Made by a program: the position numbers and the translations under genes. From contig NZ_JBHOQV010000093.1 of NCBI RefSeq assembly GCF_042408735.1, positions 37,699 to 101,698 of the forward strand: 64,000 nt of DNA, given 5' to 3'. Numbering within the stretch: the first letter of the stretch is position 1; every line of letters starts with the position of its first letter. The notes beneath the pieces are model-generated. The model did not search any database. It was not told the DNA's origin and saw only the letters and a program-made list of their open reading frames with translations. This document shows positions 8,972 to 17,041 of this stretch, piece by piece. The DNA comes from Thermogemmatispora sp042408735. Lineage in GTDB: Bacteria > Chloroflexota > Ktedonobacteria > Ktedonobacterales > Ktedonobacteraceae.

Positions 8972-10701
8972 GAAAGAACCTCCACCACGCCGGTAGCTCC
9001 GTTGACACGGATGCGGTCGCCGGTCTTGATGCGCTGGGTGGCGTCGGAGGTCCCTACGACGGCAGGAATGCCAAACTCGCGCGAGACGACCGCCGGGTGC
9101 GAGGTGACCCCGCCAGCATCGGTCACAAGACCAACGATGCGCGTGAAGAGGACAACCCAGGCAGGGTTGGTCATGCGGCAAACCAGGATCTCCCCTTCGC
9201 GCACCTGGTCAAATTGCTCCAGCGAGGTCACGATGCGCGCCGGCCCCTCGACCACGCCCGGCGAGGCCGCCAGACCGCGAATCTCGTCGCTCTTCTGCGC
9301 CGGCTGCTTGTAGAATTTCTCGGGGAAACCCCAGAGAGCGTTGTAGGGGAAAGCCAGGGCCGTCCTGGTCGCCGTGCCGACCCATTCGCGCGGGCGAATG
9401 CTGTAGGCTCGCTCGCGCTCGTCGCGCCGCTGCGAGACCAGCTCGCGCGCCGGTACAGCTCCGGGATTGGTCATGAGCAGGCGCAGCTCGTTGTAGCGTA
9501 AATACATGACGTCTTCGGGATCGTCGAGCAATCGGGCCTGGACAAGCTTCTTGCCGATAGCGATGAGCACCAGACGCAGGCGGGCGTTGGTCCCCTGGTC
9601 GATATAGAAGTGATGGTCGGGCGTGAGCGGGTTCATGCGTAGCGAGAGGTCAAGAGCCTGCTGCAGGCGCTGGCGTCCTTCCCCAGGTGGGACGTCGTCC
9701 ATAAGCTCGTGAATGGCACGGTCAAGGTCTTCGCGCACACCCTGGATGGTGCGCGGGTAGTCATAGTCCGTTTCCAGGTAGCCGCGCAGGATCTCGAGGA
9801 TCGGGGTAGCCTGCTCCTTCCAGGTGGGGAAGGCGAATTCGTGCGACCAGATCGATTTGTAGCCAAATTCTTGCTGGTACGGCTCGATGCGCTCGCGAAT
9901 GAGCTGCTGGCCGCGCGAGGATTGCTGCAGGGCGCGCCAGATGTCAGCAGCCGTCTCGCCTCGCTTGAAGAGCTGGCGCAGATCGTCGTCGGCCTTGATC
10001 TCCTCTTTAATACGCCAGAGGGCCTCGATAGAGTCCCAGTTACGGTCGGCCAGCGAGCTTTGTAGCCTCCCCATCAGGTTAGGATCGACTTCGCCCTTGA
10101 TCTCCTGAATGAGAGCGTTCAGGTTGAGAGTCGAGGAGAATTGCGCGAAGTTGAGCATCCAGTGAATCTTCCAGTGACGGTCATGGATGTCAATGGCGTC
10201 TTCCAGGAGAACTGCCAGTTCGACAAGGCTGGCGTGCTCGGTGTCGTAGTTGTCGAGGTAGGCGAAGTTGCGCTCCATTTCGGGCCGCAGCCGGGTCCGC
10301 CACCAGTCGAGGAAGTTCTGGGCATAGTGGGGGAGCACGGCGTTCATGTAGGCGCCGATTTTCTGGGGATAGTCGGGGTCGCGCGGTACCCGCGGGACGT
10401 AGCGCGATTGGTATTCGGTGGCTTCGGCCCGCAGGGAGGAGTCGGCGGGCACAGCGGCGGTGTAGACGTAGCCATTGATGTTTTTGGCGATCCAGTCGCA
10501 GGCGAAGGGGGTGCCGAAGCGCCGGAACATGTGATCGCAGGTGAGCCACCAGCCGCCGATGTCGAAGAACATGGGCGAGACGGGATTAGGAATATGCAGG
10601 TCGTCGTAGATCCAGAACAGTTCCTGCTCGCCCTCTTCCCAGGTGATGGGAAAGCTCTCGTCGCCGTAGAATGTGCCGAGGACTTCGTCGTTGTTGCTCA
10701 T
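8968..10701 (-). CDS. PEP-utilizing-enzyme mobile (phospho-His) domain protein, split dikinase acceptor subunit
   Basis: The start is taken at the ATG at 10701 (SNNDEVLGTFYG follows), which has a GAGAGGAAGG Shine-Dalgarno; the open frame continues to 10866 but with composition unlike the protein. Of 577 residues, the last ~85 are the swivelling PEP-utilizer domain with the phosphorylated His in VTSHPAVVSREFGIPAV (His535). The first ~480 residues correspond to the acceptor-binding part of phenylphosphate synthase or rifampicin-phosphotransferase-like proteins; no PEP-binding TIM barrel is present. The phosphate would therefore pass from ATP (through the 6760-7605 subunit) to His535 to a small molecule. 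It is the first gene of the operon. Confidence 0.85.
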   Translation of the reverse strand: MSNNDEVLGTFYGDESFPITWEEGEQELFWIYDDLHIPNPVSPMFFDIGGWWLTCDHMFRRFGTPFACDWIAKNINGYVYTAAVPADSSLRAEATEYQSRYVPRVPRDPDYPQKIGAYMNAVLPHYAQNFLDWWRTRLRPEMERNFAYLDNYDTEHASLVELAVLLEDAIDIHDRHWKIHWMLNFAQFSSTLNLNALIQEIKGEVDPNLMGRLQSSLADRNWDSIEALWRIKEEIKADDDLRQLFKRGETAADIWRALQQSSRGQQLIRERIEPYQQEFGYKSIWSHEFAFPTWKEQATPILEILRGYLETDYDYPRTIQGVREDLDRAIHELMDDVPPGEGRQRLQQALDLSLRMNPLTPDHHFYIDQGTNARLRLVLIAIGKKLVQARLLDDPEDVMYLRYNELRLLMTNPGAVPARELVSQRRDERERAYSIRPREWVGTATRTALAFPYNALWGFPEKFYKQPAQKSDEIRGLAASPGVVEGPARIVTSLEQFDQVREGEILVCRMTNPAWVVLFTRIVGLVTDAGGVTSHPAVVSREFGIPAVVGTSDATQRIKTGDRIRVNGATGVVEVLS

Positions 10702-10924
10702 AACGATGCCTTCCTCTCTGAAACCAGCCCGATCCTTCCTCCCACTCGCTCGCTCTCGCTCTCCGCCCGGAAAGCGCATCGGAGCGGTCAGGAGCAGATC
10801 GGGCCTGAGCGTTCCTTGCGCCGAACGCTGGCCGACGTCGTGTGGCGCGCGCACACGACAGGGCAAATAGGCAAGGTGAGCAGTTCCAGGCCGGCATGTC
10901 CGTCCATGCCACTGCTCTCTATCA

Positions 10925-10953
10925 AGAATAAATTATCGATAAACGAAAGTCAA
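10925..10953 (-). promoter_or_regulatory. Sigma70-type promoter of the 11-gene operon, with a palindrome in the spacer
   Basis: On the minus strand TTGACT (10948-10953) and TATTCT (10925-10930) are separated by 17 nt. The spacer contains the perfect 10-bp palindrome TTATCGATAA (10933-10942), a plausible site for the operon's own GntR regulator. Transcription would start near 10918, about 215 nt upstream of the first gene. Confidence 0.6.
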
Positions 10954-11558
10954 GCTGGGCCAGAAACATCCCGAAGAAAGCAGGCTGCCGGGGGACACTG
11001 GTGAGCAGCACGCCGCGTGGCGTGCTTCCTGGGCTGTGGATCAGGCAATCAGAAGCGGAGCTGTTCGCCTGGGTTGGAGAAGCATAAAGACCTGCCGCCT
11101 GCTGGCGCTCCGCAATGGGGCTGACGCTGCCGTCTCTCTGGTGGTATCGTTATCGTGCCCCTCACGAGGCCAACGGCGCTGACGCGGGCAGCAACGGCTT
11201 CCCCTCACCTCGCACGGGGGGAAGCGAGCGGGTCCACCCGGCCCGGGCTGCTCGCCTGTCCGGCGGTACGGGCCAGTGGGCTGCGGTCAACCCGCCCGCA
11301 ACAAGCCTGGGCCGGCCAGGCTGCCGGCTGCGGGCAAGCCCCTGGCTTGAGCCGCGGGTTGTTGACGTTTCCTAAAGGGGCAACAGGCCCACCACCATCA
11401 GCTCCCCCCTCCCTCCCTGGCTAAGACCGGCCTGTATTGGCTACCTCTCAGGGTTCTCGACCAGCCCAGGTGCCCGTCAGCCAACCAGGATGCTGCCAGG
11501 CCGACAGACCCACTGATCTCTCAGCAGGCCCTGGCAGGATCCACGGCCAGCCTTCCCG
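10954..11558. other. Intergenic region without a recognisable gene
   Basis: About 600 nt upstream of the operon promoter and downstream of the small helical gene. It is GC-rich, with short imperfect repeats of GGCC/CAGG type. The short open frames in it have Arg/Pro/Ser-rich composition and no good ribosome binding site. I see no RNA gene or mobile element here. Confidence 0.5.
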
Positions 11559-11876
11559 CTACCTGTCCTGGCTCCCACCTGGGGATGGCCCTTCCTCCTC
11601 AGCGGCCAGGCGCCGATCGACCTGCTCCAGGCAGGCCCTGATCAGCTCCAGAGCCTGCGCTTCGCCCAGCAACAGGCCCAGCTCGGCCTGGCAGGCTGTC
11701 ACAGCACTCAGATGGGCCTCCAGCAAGGCCCGGCGACTGTAGTCGCAGGCGGCATGGGCCAGCCCGCGGCGCGCCGCCTCGTACTCCTCAGCCAGGCGCC
11801 GCAGAAGCGAGGCCACAGGCTCAGGCTGCGAATATGGCTCTTCCCGGGACACGCCAGTTTGATAGTCACTCACCAT
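11559..11876 (-). CDS. Hypothetical small helical protein
   Basis: I use the ATG at 11876 (VSDYQTGVSREE follows), preceded by GAGAGGGACAG; the frame is open further upstream to 11960 but without a better start. The 105-residue product is predicted to be almost entirely alpha-helical and rich in Ala, Leu, Glu and Arg from residue 20 on (for example LLRRLAEEYEAARRGLAHAA), with a charged, disordered C-terminus. I recognise no family. It is divergent from the XRE-TPR regulator at 12113, with an AT-rich 235-nt interval between them, which suggests shared control. Its coding status is moderately supported by amino-acid composition only. Confidence 0.55.
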   Translation of the reverse strand: MVSDYQTGVSREEPYSQPEPVASLLRRLAEEYEAARRGLAHAACDYSRRALLEAHLSAVTACQAELGLLLGEAQALELIRACLEQVDRRLAAEEEGPSPGGSQDR

Positions 11877-12052
11877 CTGTCCCTCTCGTTTCCCCAGGCC
11901 CGCCACGCCGGTCAGCGGGTCGGTGATTAAACAATAATTCATAATTTGGTGAGAGATCATAAATCAATCTCTCTCGACAATTATAAGTCAGCCATGGCAT
12001 ACTAACAATACCCAGAGTATGTCACTGGAGAAAGAAGCACCATAACTACCGT

Positions 12053-12082
12053 CTTTTCAATTGAAAAGATAGAGGTTATACT
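12053..12082 (+). promoter_or_regulatory. Promoter with palindromic operator upstream of the XRE-TPR regulator
   Basis: A perfect 16-bp palindrome, CTTTTCAATTGAAAAG (12053-12068), sits where a -35 box would lie for the -10 hexamer TATACT (12077-12082). It is followed 30 nt later by GGGAGGAGG and the ATG at 12113. The position suggests autoregulation by the encoded helix-turn-helix protein. Confidence 0.5.
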
Positions 12083-12112
12083 GCTTACAGTGAAGGGAGG
12101 AGGCTCAGACAG

Positions 12113-13366
12113 ATGATCGCTGGCTCGTACTGGTGGTCTCGCTATGGCGACTTCCCGCCGGGCGACTTCAACCAGCCACACCACGGCGCGGTCATCGCCT
12201 GCTACCGCAAGCGACGTGGCTGGACGCAGCAAGACTTAGCCATCGCCGCCGGCGTCGAGTGGCGCACGGTGCGCGAATGGGAGGCGATCGCCATGCTCAA
12301 CGACACCGCGCGCCGGATCTTCCTGGCGAAGCTCCTGCGCATTCCTCCGGCCCTGCTTGGCCTTGACTGGCGCCTGCTCGGCTACCAGGATATCCACGGG
12401 ACGCCCACCGTCCAGCAATCCCTGAGCGAGCTGGCCGCCGAAGACGCTTACTATCACTATGAAGATATCCTGGCCCTGGCCTGGCAAGCCCGCCGTCAAG
12501 GCACTCTCGCCGGCTACCTCTATCGCCTGAATCGCTGTCTGCAGCGTCTGGAGCTGGCCACGCAGCAAGCCCCATCTCACGACCGCGAAGCCTGGCAGGC
12601 CCTGCTTTGCCGTTACTATCGCCTGGCCGCGGAAATCGAGCGCGACCAGGGAGCCAGCGATCCCAGCGCCCGTCAGCGCGTCCTCTCCTACTACGCCACG
12701 GCCCTGCGCCTGGCCGAAGAGCTGGAGGACCCGCAGCTAGCCGGTGCCACCTGGATGAGCCTGACCGAAGCGCAGCTTGAGTACGGCAACCTCACAGAGG
12801 CCAGGCGGGCCGCTGAGGGCGCGCTGCAGTACGTTGAGCGCGTCTCGCCGGTCCTGCGGGGCAACATCTATCTGGTGAGCGCTGTCGCTCACGCCCCTTT
12901 CGCCGTCGAGGATGAGCCGCTGCGCAGCCAGTGTCGGCGCTGGCAAGAGCAGGCCGCCGCCCTGGCCTATCGCCGTCCCCCCGAGGACGACGGTTCTTTC
13001 CTGAAACTGAACCTGGCCGGCGTCCATCACGAGCGCGCCAAAACCCTACTGGTCTTTGGACAACAGCAGGGCGATCGCACCCTGCTCCAGCAAGCCCGCG
13101 AGGAGCTGGCCCTGGCCTGGCAGGCCCTGACCCCGGACCTGGTCCTCTGGCAGCTCTATTTCTCGCTCACCGAGGCCCAGTTGCACCTGGCCGCCGACGA
13201 GCTTGAGGCCAGCGCCCACAGCGCCAAGGAGGCTCTCCGGCTGGCTCAGTTCATGCAGTCGCGCCAGGGACGGGAGCAGGTGCAGCAGGTCTATGAACGC
13301 TTACAACAGCGGGATGGCAACAATCCCCACATTCTGCATCTGGGGGTCGAACTGGGGCTATTCTAA
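12113..13366 (+). CDS. XRE-family helix-turn-helix protein with TPR-like C-terminal region
   Basis: The 417-residue protein has an XRE/Cro-type helix-turn-helix at about residues 27-80 (YRKRRGWTQQDLAIAAGVEW, then RTVREWEAI). From about residue 95 to the end there is a long all-helical region with TPR-like helix pairs, such as ATALRLAEELEDPQLAGATW and LTEARRAAEGALQYVERV. Proteins of this build are abundant in Ktedonobacteria and probably are signal-responsive transcription factors, the TPR array binding a peptide or protein partner; the partner is not known. The start has GGGAGGAGG 9 nt upstream. The gene is divergent from the small helical protein and convergent with the yhf-like operon. Confidence 0.85.
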   Translation: MIAGSYWWSRYGDFPPGDFNQPHHGAVIACYRKRRGWTQQDLAIAAGVEWRTVREWEAIAMLNDTARRIFLAKLLRIPPALLGLDWRLLGYQDIHGTPTVQQSLSELAAEDAYYHYEDILALAWQARRQGTLAGYLYRLNRCLQRLELATQQAPSHDREAWQALLCRYYRLAAEIERDQGASDPSARQRVLSYYATALRLAEELEDPQLAGATWMSLTEAQLEYGNLTEARRAAEGALQYVERVSPVLRGNIYLVSAVAHAPFAVEDEPLRSQCRRWQEQAAALAYRRPPEDDGSFLKLNLAGVHHERAKTLLVFGQQQGDRTLLQQAREELALAWQALTPDLVLWQLYFSLTEAQLHLAADELEASAHSAKEALRLAQFMQSRQGREQVQQVYERLQQRDGNNPHILHLGVELGLF

Positions 13367-13550
13367 CAGACAGAGGAGACTCGCCGGCCGGCCGGCCCGT
13401 CCACTGCAAGCAGCACCAGGGCCAGGTGAGAGGAGGAGTGGCAGCCCGGCAGCCCAGGGCAAGCAGCCTACGAAGTACCCGACGAGCGAGACCCTCTCCT
13501 TCCGCCGGCACCCCCGGTTTTGGTGCTGCATGCGGTGCTCTCTGCGCACC

Positions 13551-13606
13551 GGGCGCCCTGACCTTTCCTCTCGCCGCAGTGTCGCGGACGGAGGTGCAGG
13601 GCGCCC
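13551..13606. terminator. Possible bidirectional stem-loop in a convergent interval
   Basis: GGGCGCCCTG (13551-13560) and CAGGGCGCCC (13597-13606) form a 10-bp inverted repeat with a 36-nt loop between the convergent genes ending at 13366 and 13629. There is no T-tract, so this is a weak call. Confidence 0.3.
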
Positions 13607-13628
13607 GCATCTTCGTGCGAGGGCCGGG

Positions 13629-14798
13629 CTAGAGCGAGGGCAGCGGCGGGGCCAGCGTCAGTAGCTGCCACTCGCCCTGCCCATTCTGCTCGACAATGGC
13701 CCGATAGCTGCGCAGGACGAAGAGCTGAAAGCGGAAGGCCATGATGACCGTCGCCCCCGTCGGCAAGCGGCGCCCAGGGGGCGGCTCTAACAAGCACTGA
13801 TAATCGATGAACTGCGGCGGTGGGAAGCGCACAGCCACCGGCGCGCTCTCCTCCAGCTCCTCGGGAGTGGTGCCTACCAGGGCCTGGCGCGCGTGGGCGC
13901 GAGCGTAGAGGCCGCCGCCATAGGCCAGAGCCTGACCCGAAGGAAGCTGGGCTGAGACCTCGCTGACGTAGACGACCGCTGGCTCCTCCTCGCTGCCGCC
14001 CAGGCTCTGCTCGGGCGTCGTGCCAGTCAAGGCATGGCCCGGCTCGCCGTGGGTCGCCCCATAGCGCGCCAGCAACGGCAGCACGCTCAGCGAGGTATTG
14101 CCGGGTGCATTGACCTGCTCAATGGCGAAGCCGGCGGCCCGCAGCCGCTCGGCAGAGGCGACCAGGGCCTCCAGGTTGGCTGTGGGACGATAGGAGGCCG
14201 CCTCTTCGTCCCAGGTGAAACAGGGATAGCTAGTGACCCCGCTCACGCGCAGGCCGGGCAGGTGCGCAATGGCCGTCGCCGCCGCCAGGACCTCCTCTGG
14301 CGCGAAACCGCCCTCCTGACCCGGGAAGCAATCGCCGCCGTTGATGCGCAAGAGCACCGGCTGCACCCGTCCCTGAGCCTGAGCGGCTCGCCCGACCACC
14401 GCCGCCGCCTCCAGGTCCAACAGCGTCCAGACCTCGGGACAGGCCCGCGCCATGAGAGTTGGCACGAGACGCACGGGCACCGGCACCAGATGGCCCACAT
14501 GCTGCACCGCGGCCCCCTGAGCCAGCAGAGCCTCGGCCCCCATCCAGTCGACAGCCACCGCCCCGGCAATGGAGGAGCGGATGGCCGTCACGAGCTGGAC
14601 ATCGTAGGCAATCTGCTTGGCCATGTAGTAGAGCTTCAGCCCAAGCGCCGCCGCTCGCGCCGCCAGGCGCTCCGCATTGCGCCGCACCGCGCCGCGGTCA
14701 AAGACAAAGGTATTGGGGGGAATCGCCCCGCTGCGGTGCAGTTGGGCCGCGAAGCGCAGCAGCCCGGGATTGCGCTTGCGCACAGCGTCGAGAAACAT
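13629..14798 (-). CDS. yhfX: YhfX-like PLP-dependent enzyme (alanine racemase N-terminal domain)
   Basis: The 389-residue protein matches E. coli YhfX from its start (MFLDAVRKRNPGLL) through the fold-type III PLP barrel: the candidate Schiff-base Lys61 in YYMAKQ, VNAPGNTSLSVLPLLARYG, THGEPGHALTGT and AYGGGLYARAHARQAL. YhfX-type proteins are annotated as predicted amino-acid racemases; no substrate is established. It is the last gene of the yhf-like operon, 4 nt downstream of the YhfS-like gene. An eye comparison with remembered E. coli YhfX supports homology over the whole length. Confidence 0.88.
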   Translation of the reverse strand: MFLDAVRKRNPGLLRFAAQLHRSGAIPPNTFVFDRGAVRRNAERLAARAAALGLKLYYMAKQIAYDVQLVTAIRSSIAGAVAVDWMGAEALLAQGAAVQHVGHLVPVPVRLVPTLMARACPEVWTLLDLEAAAVVGRAAQAQGRVQPVLLRINGGDCFPGQEGGFAPEEVLAAATAIAHLPGLRVSGVTSYPCFTWDEEAASYRPTANLEALVASAERLRAAGFAIEQVNAPGNTSLSVLPLLARYGATHGEPGHALTGTTPEQSLGGSEEEPAVVYVSEVSAQLPSGQALAYGGGLYARAHARQALVGTTPEELEESAPVAVRFPPPQFIDYQCLLEPPPGRRLPTGATVIMAFRFQLFVLRSYRAIVEQNGQGEWQLLTLAPPLPSL

Positions 14799-14802
14799 AC
14801 GG

Positions 14803-15930
14803 TCATACCTCGCTCAGAGCCTCTTCCAGGATGGCCAGCACGGTCTCGGGGCCGGCCCGCATGGGATTGATGCGTAGCCAGTGCCACGCCTCCTCCTCTC
14901 CCAGGCTGGCCGCCATCGTACCCGAGACCCGGTAAAAGAGAGGCGCCAGCTCGTAGCGAGCCATCGCTCCGACCGGAAAGGGGGCAGCGCCACGTTCAGC
15001 CGCGCGCGCAATCACCTGAGCGGCCCGCGGCTGGCGCAGGCGCAGGAGGATGACCGGCGACTGCAGGTTGGCCACATGCGCTTCGTCCACTGCGCGCGCA
15101 CAGGCCGGCGGCGGGGCTGCCCGCAGCCGGGCGACCACCTCCTCGGCGCAGCTCTGAGTGAGAGCGTTGGCGACAAAGGCCAGAGCCAGGCCCAGCAGCA
15201 CTTCCTGCGCCTGAAAGCCTTGCACGCGACTCCCTCCCGAGTACATGTCGGCCCGGATCGCGCGCGCGAGCTGACGGGAACAGAGCACCACGCCAACCCC
15301 CTCGGGACCGAGCAGCTTGTAGGCCGAGAAGGCACTGACATCGGCCCCCAGCTCAACGCCGATGCGCGGTGTATTGGCCACAGCGTAGTTATCGTCTACG
15401 ACGATCGGCAGCTCGGGCCTGATGGCCCGCGCCTCGGCAATGACTGCTGCCAGATCATAGTGATCATGTGGAGACTGGCGCGTATGCTGCAGGTAGATAG
15501 CCCGCAGCTCTTTGTCGCCCGTCAGCACCTGGCGCAAGCGCGCGCTGTCGTGCAGATCGACGGGCACCGCCACGTAGCCAGCAGCCCGGAAGGTGACCGC
15601 CGTGGTGGCATAGAGGGGCGCCGCATGCACCAGAACACGACTGAGAGGCGACAAGAGGGCAACAAGGGCAGCCCGAATAGCTCCCGTGCCAGCTCCGGTG
15701 ACCAGCACGGCCTCTTCGCAGCCGAAGAAGGCCGCCAGCGTTTGCTCGACACGGCGCGTGAAACGGCTGCCCGCTCCATCGGTCCCGACACCCAGCTCGC
15801 CGCGCGTCAGCCAGTCCTGGCCCGGGAAATGCTGACGCAGCACCTCGATCAGGCGAAACTGCAGGCGGCGAGCTTCTTCTAGCGTCAAAGGCGGCAGGCG
15901 GGCCCCCGGGTGCACCACGCTCATACCCAC
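14803..15930 (-). CDS. yhfS: YhfS-like fold-type I PLP-dependent aminotransferase/lyase
   Basis: The 375-residue product is a fold-type I PLP enzyme. VTGAGTGAIRAAL binds the cofactor phosphate, VVDDNYA carries the Asp that contacts the pyridine nitrogen, and SAYKLLGPEGVG carries the Schiff-base Lys205. It resembles the E. coli YhfS family, whose reaction is unknown. The start overlaps the end of the phosphotriesterase gene by 10 nt, and it is followed 4 nt later by yhfX. Together with YhfX it suggests that the pathway interconverts or cleaves an unusual amino acid; this is inference from two PLP enzymes in one operon. Confidence 0.88.
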   Translation of the reverse strand: MGMSVVHPGARLPPLTLEEARRLQFRLIEVLRQHFPGQDWLTRGELGVGTDGAGSRFTRRVEQTLAAFFGCEEAVLVTGAGTGAIRAALVALLSPLSRVLVHAAPLYATTAVTFRAAGYVAVPVDLHDSARLRQVLTGDKELRAIYLQHTRQSPHDHYDLAAVIAEARAIRPELPIVVDDNYAVANTPRIGVELGADVSAFSAYKLLGPEGVGVVLCSRQLARAIRADMYSGGSRVQGFQAQEVLLGLALAFVANALTQSCAEEVVARLRAAPPPACARAVDEAHVANLQSPVILLRLRQPRAAQVIARAAERGAAPFPVGAMARYELAPLFYRVSGTMAASLGEEEAWHWLRINPMRAGPETVLAILEEALSEV

Positions 15931-16886
15931 CTCCCTCCCCGCGCTGCTGCCAGGAAGCGCCGCGGATTGTCAGAGACCAGCCTCTGGATGGTGGCCACCG
16001 GCAGGCCCGCCGCCTCCAGACGCGGCAGAAACTCGCGCACCAGATAGGCGTAGCCTTGCCCGCCGAGACGACGCAGGTAGCTGTTGCGCGAGATATCGCA
16101 GGAGAGCAAGAGCCTCTCCCCCAGACCGGCCTCGCAGAGGGCCAGGATCCAGGCGATGCGCCGCTCATCGGGAGCATAGCGCCGCTTGCCGATGGTATCG
16201 AAACCGAGGTAGGCCCCCTGACGCGCCACCGCCAGCACCTCCTCCAGAGTCGGCGCCAAATCGAGATGCCCGATCAGCACCCGCTCCGGCTCCAGCCCTT
16301 CTTCGCCGCAGAGCAGTTGAAGCTGCCTCAGCCCCCCCTGGCCCAAATGGGCGTGAGTCGCCACCACTACCTCCTGGCGCCTGGCGACCCGGGCCACGGC
16401 CCGCAGGACCTTCTCCTCATCGGGGTGGAGCACGCTTCCGGAGCCGCCAATCTCGCCCAAGACCAGCGGACGCACCTCGCTGCCATCGAGGCCGGTCGCC
16501 AGCTCTTCCTCGAGCAGGGCCACAACCTCATCCAGGCTGAGAGAGGCCAGCTCCGGCGGATGGAAGCGTTGATGATAAAAACCGGTGCTTGGAATGATCT
16601 GCACGCCGCTGGCAAGCTGCAACTGACGCAGGCGTCCCACGTCACGCCCCATCCCGCGGCAGGTCTGCTCGATCAGCGCCGCCACGCCAAGGCTTCTCAG
16701 CTCGACCAGCTCCTCGGCAATCAGATCCAGGCGGTCCAGCTTGCCCTCCGGGTCCTCGGGCGTTGTCAGATCCAGCCAGAGGTGCTCATGGGCATAAATG
16801 AGACCATCAGCCAGCGGCTGCAGCCCGGCAGCCGTCGGCACCAGCAGCCGCCCAGGCGGCTTTTCAGGGGCACTGGCCACAGACAA
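15921..16886 (-). CDS. php: Phosphotriesterase homology protein (amidohydrolase superfamily)
   Basis: The 321-residue protein starts its metallo-barrel with YAHEHLWLDL (His33, His35 as the HxH metal pair). Further metal residues are in LVLGEIGGSGS, where a Glu probably bridges the metals in place of the carbamylated Lys of true phosphotriesterases, as in E. coli Php, and in VVATHAHLG, LIGHLDLAP and LLSCDISRNSY. It should be a binuclear-metal hydrolase of lactones or phosphoesters; the substrate is unknown. It overlaps yhfS by 10 nt and follows the YhfT gene by 155 nt in the yhf-like operon. Confidence 0.9.
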   Translation of the reverse strand: MSVASAPEKPPGRLLVPTAAGLQPLADGLIYAHEHLWLDLTTPEDPEGKLDRLDLIAEELVELRSLGVAALIEQTCRGMGRDVGRLRQLQLASGVQIIPSTGFYHQRFHPPELASLSLDEVVALLEEELATGLDGSEVRPLVLGEIGGSGSVLHPDEEKVLRAVARVARRQEVVVATHAHLGQGGLRQLQLLCGEEGLEPERVLIGHLDLAPTLEEVLAVARQGAYLGFDTIGKRRYAPDERRIAWILALCEAGLGERLLLSCDISRNSYLRRLGGQGYAYLVREFLPRLEAAGLPVATIQRLVSDNPRRFLAAARGGRWV

Positions 16887-17041
16887 GTACAGCTCCTTTC
16901 CAGTCCAGCCAGAATGATCAAGTTCAAAGCCCAGACCCTCAGCCCTGCGCGAGGAAGGCGGCGGCAGCCAGCCACGGGCGAGCCAGGCTCAGTCATGGCA
17001 GGCTCCACCCACCTTCCTCCCTCCTCAGGCAGACAGGCCAC

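Noticed and set aside
8972..9181. N-terminal extension of the GntR regulator to 9181.
   Set aside because: The added residues are Cys/His/Arg-rich shadow translation of the dikinase gene; the TTG at 8971 has GGAGG and a stop-start overlap.
10702..10866. N-terminal extension of the 577-residue dikinase subunit to 10866.
   Set aside because: Arg-rich, unlike the family, and a good ribosome binding site precedes the ATG at 10701.
11115..11424. Short plus-strand open frames in the 600-nt gap upstream of the first operon.
   Set aside because: Arg/Pro/Ser-rich composition and no ribosome binding site; typical of GC-rich non-coding sequence.
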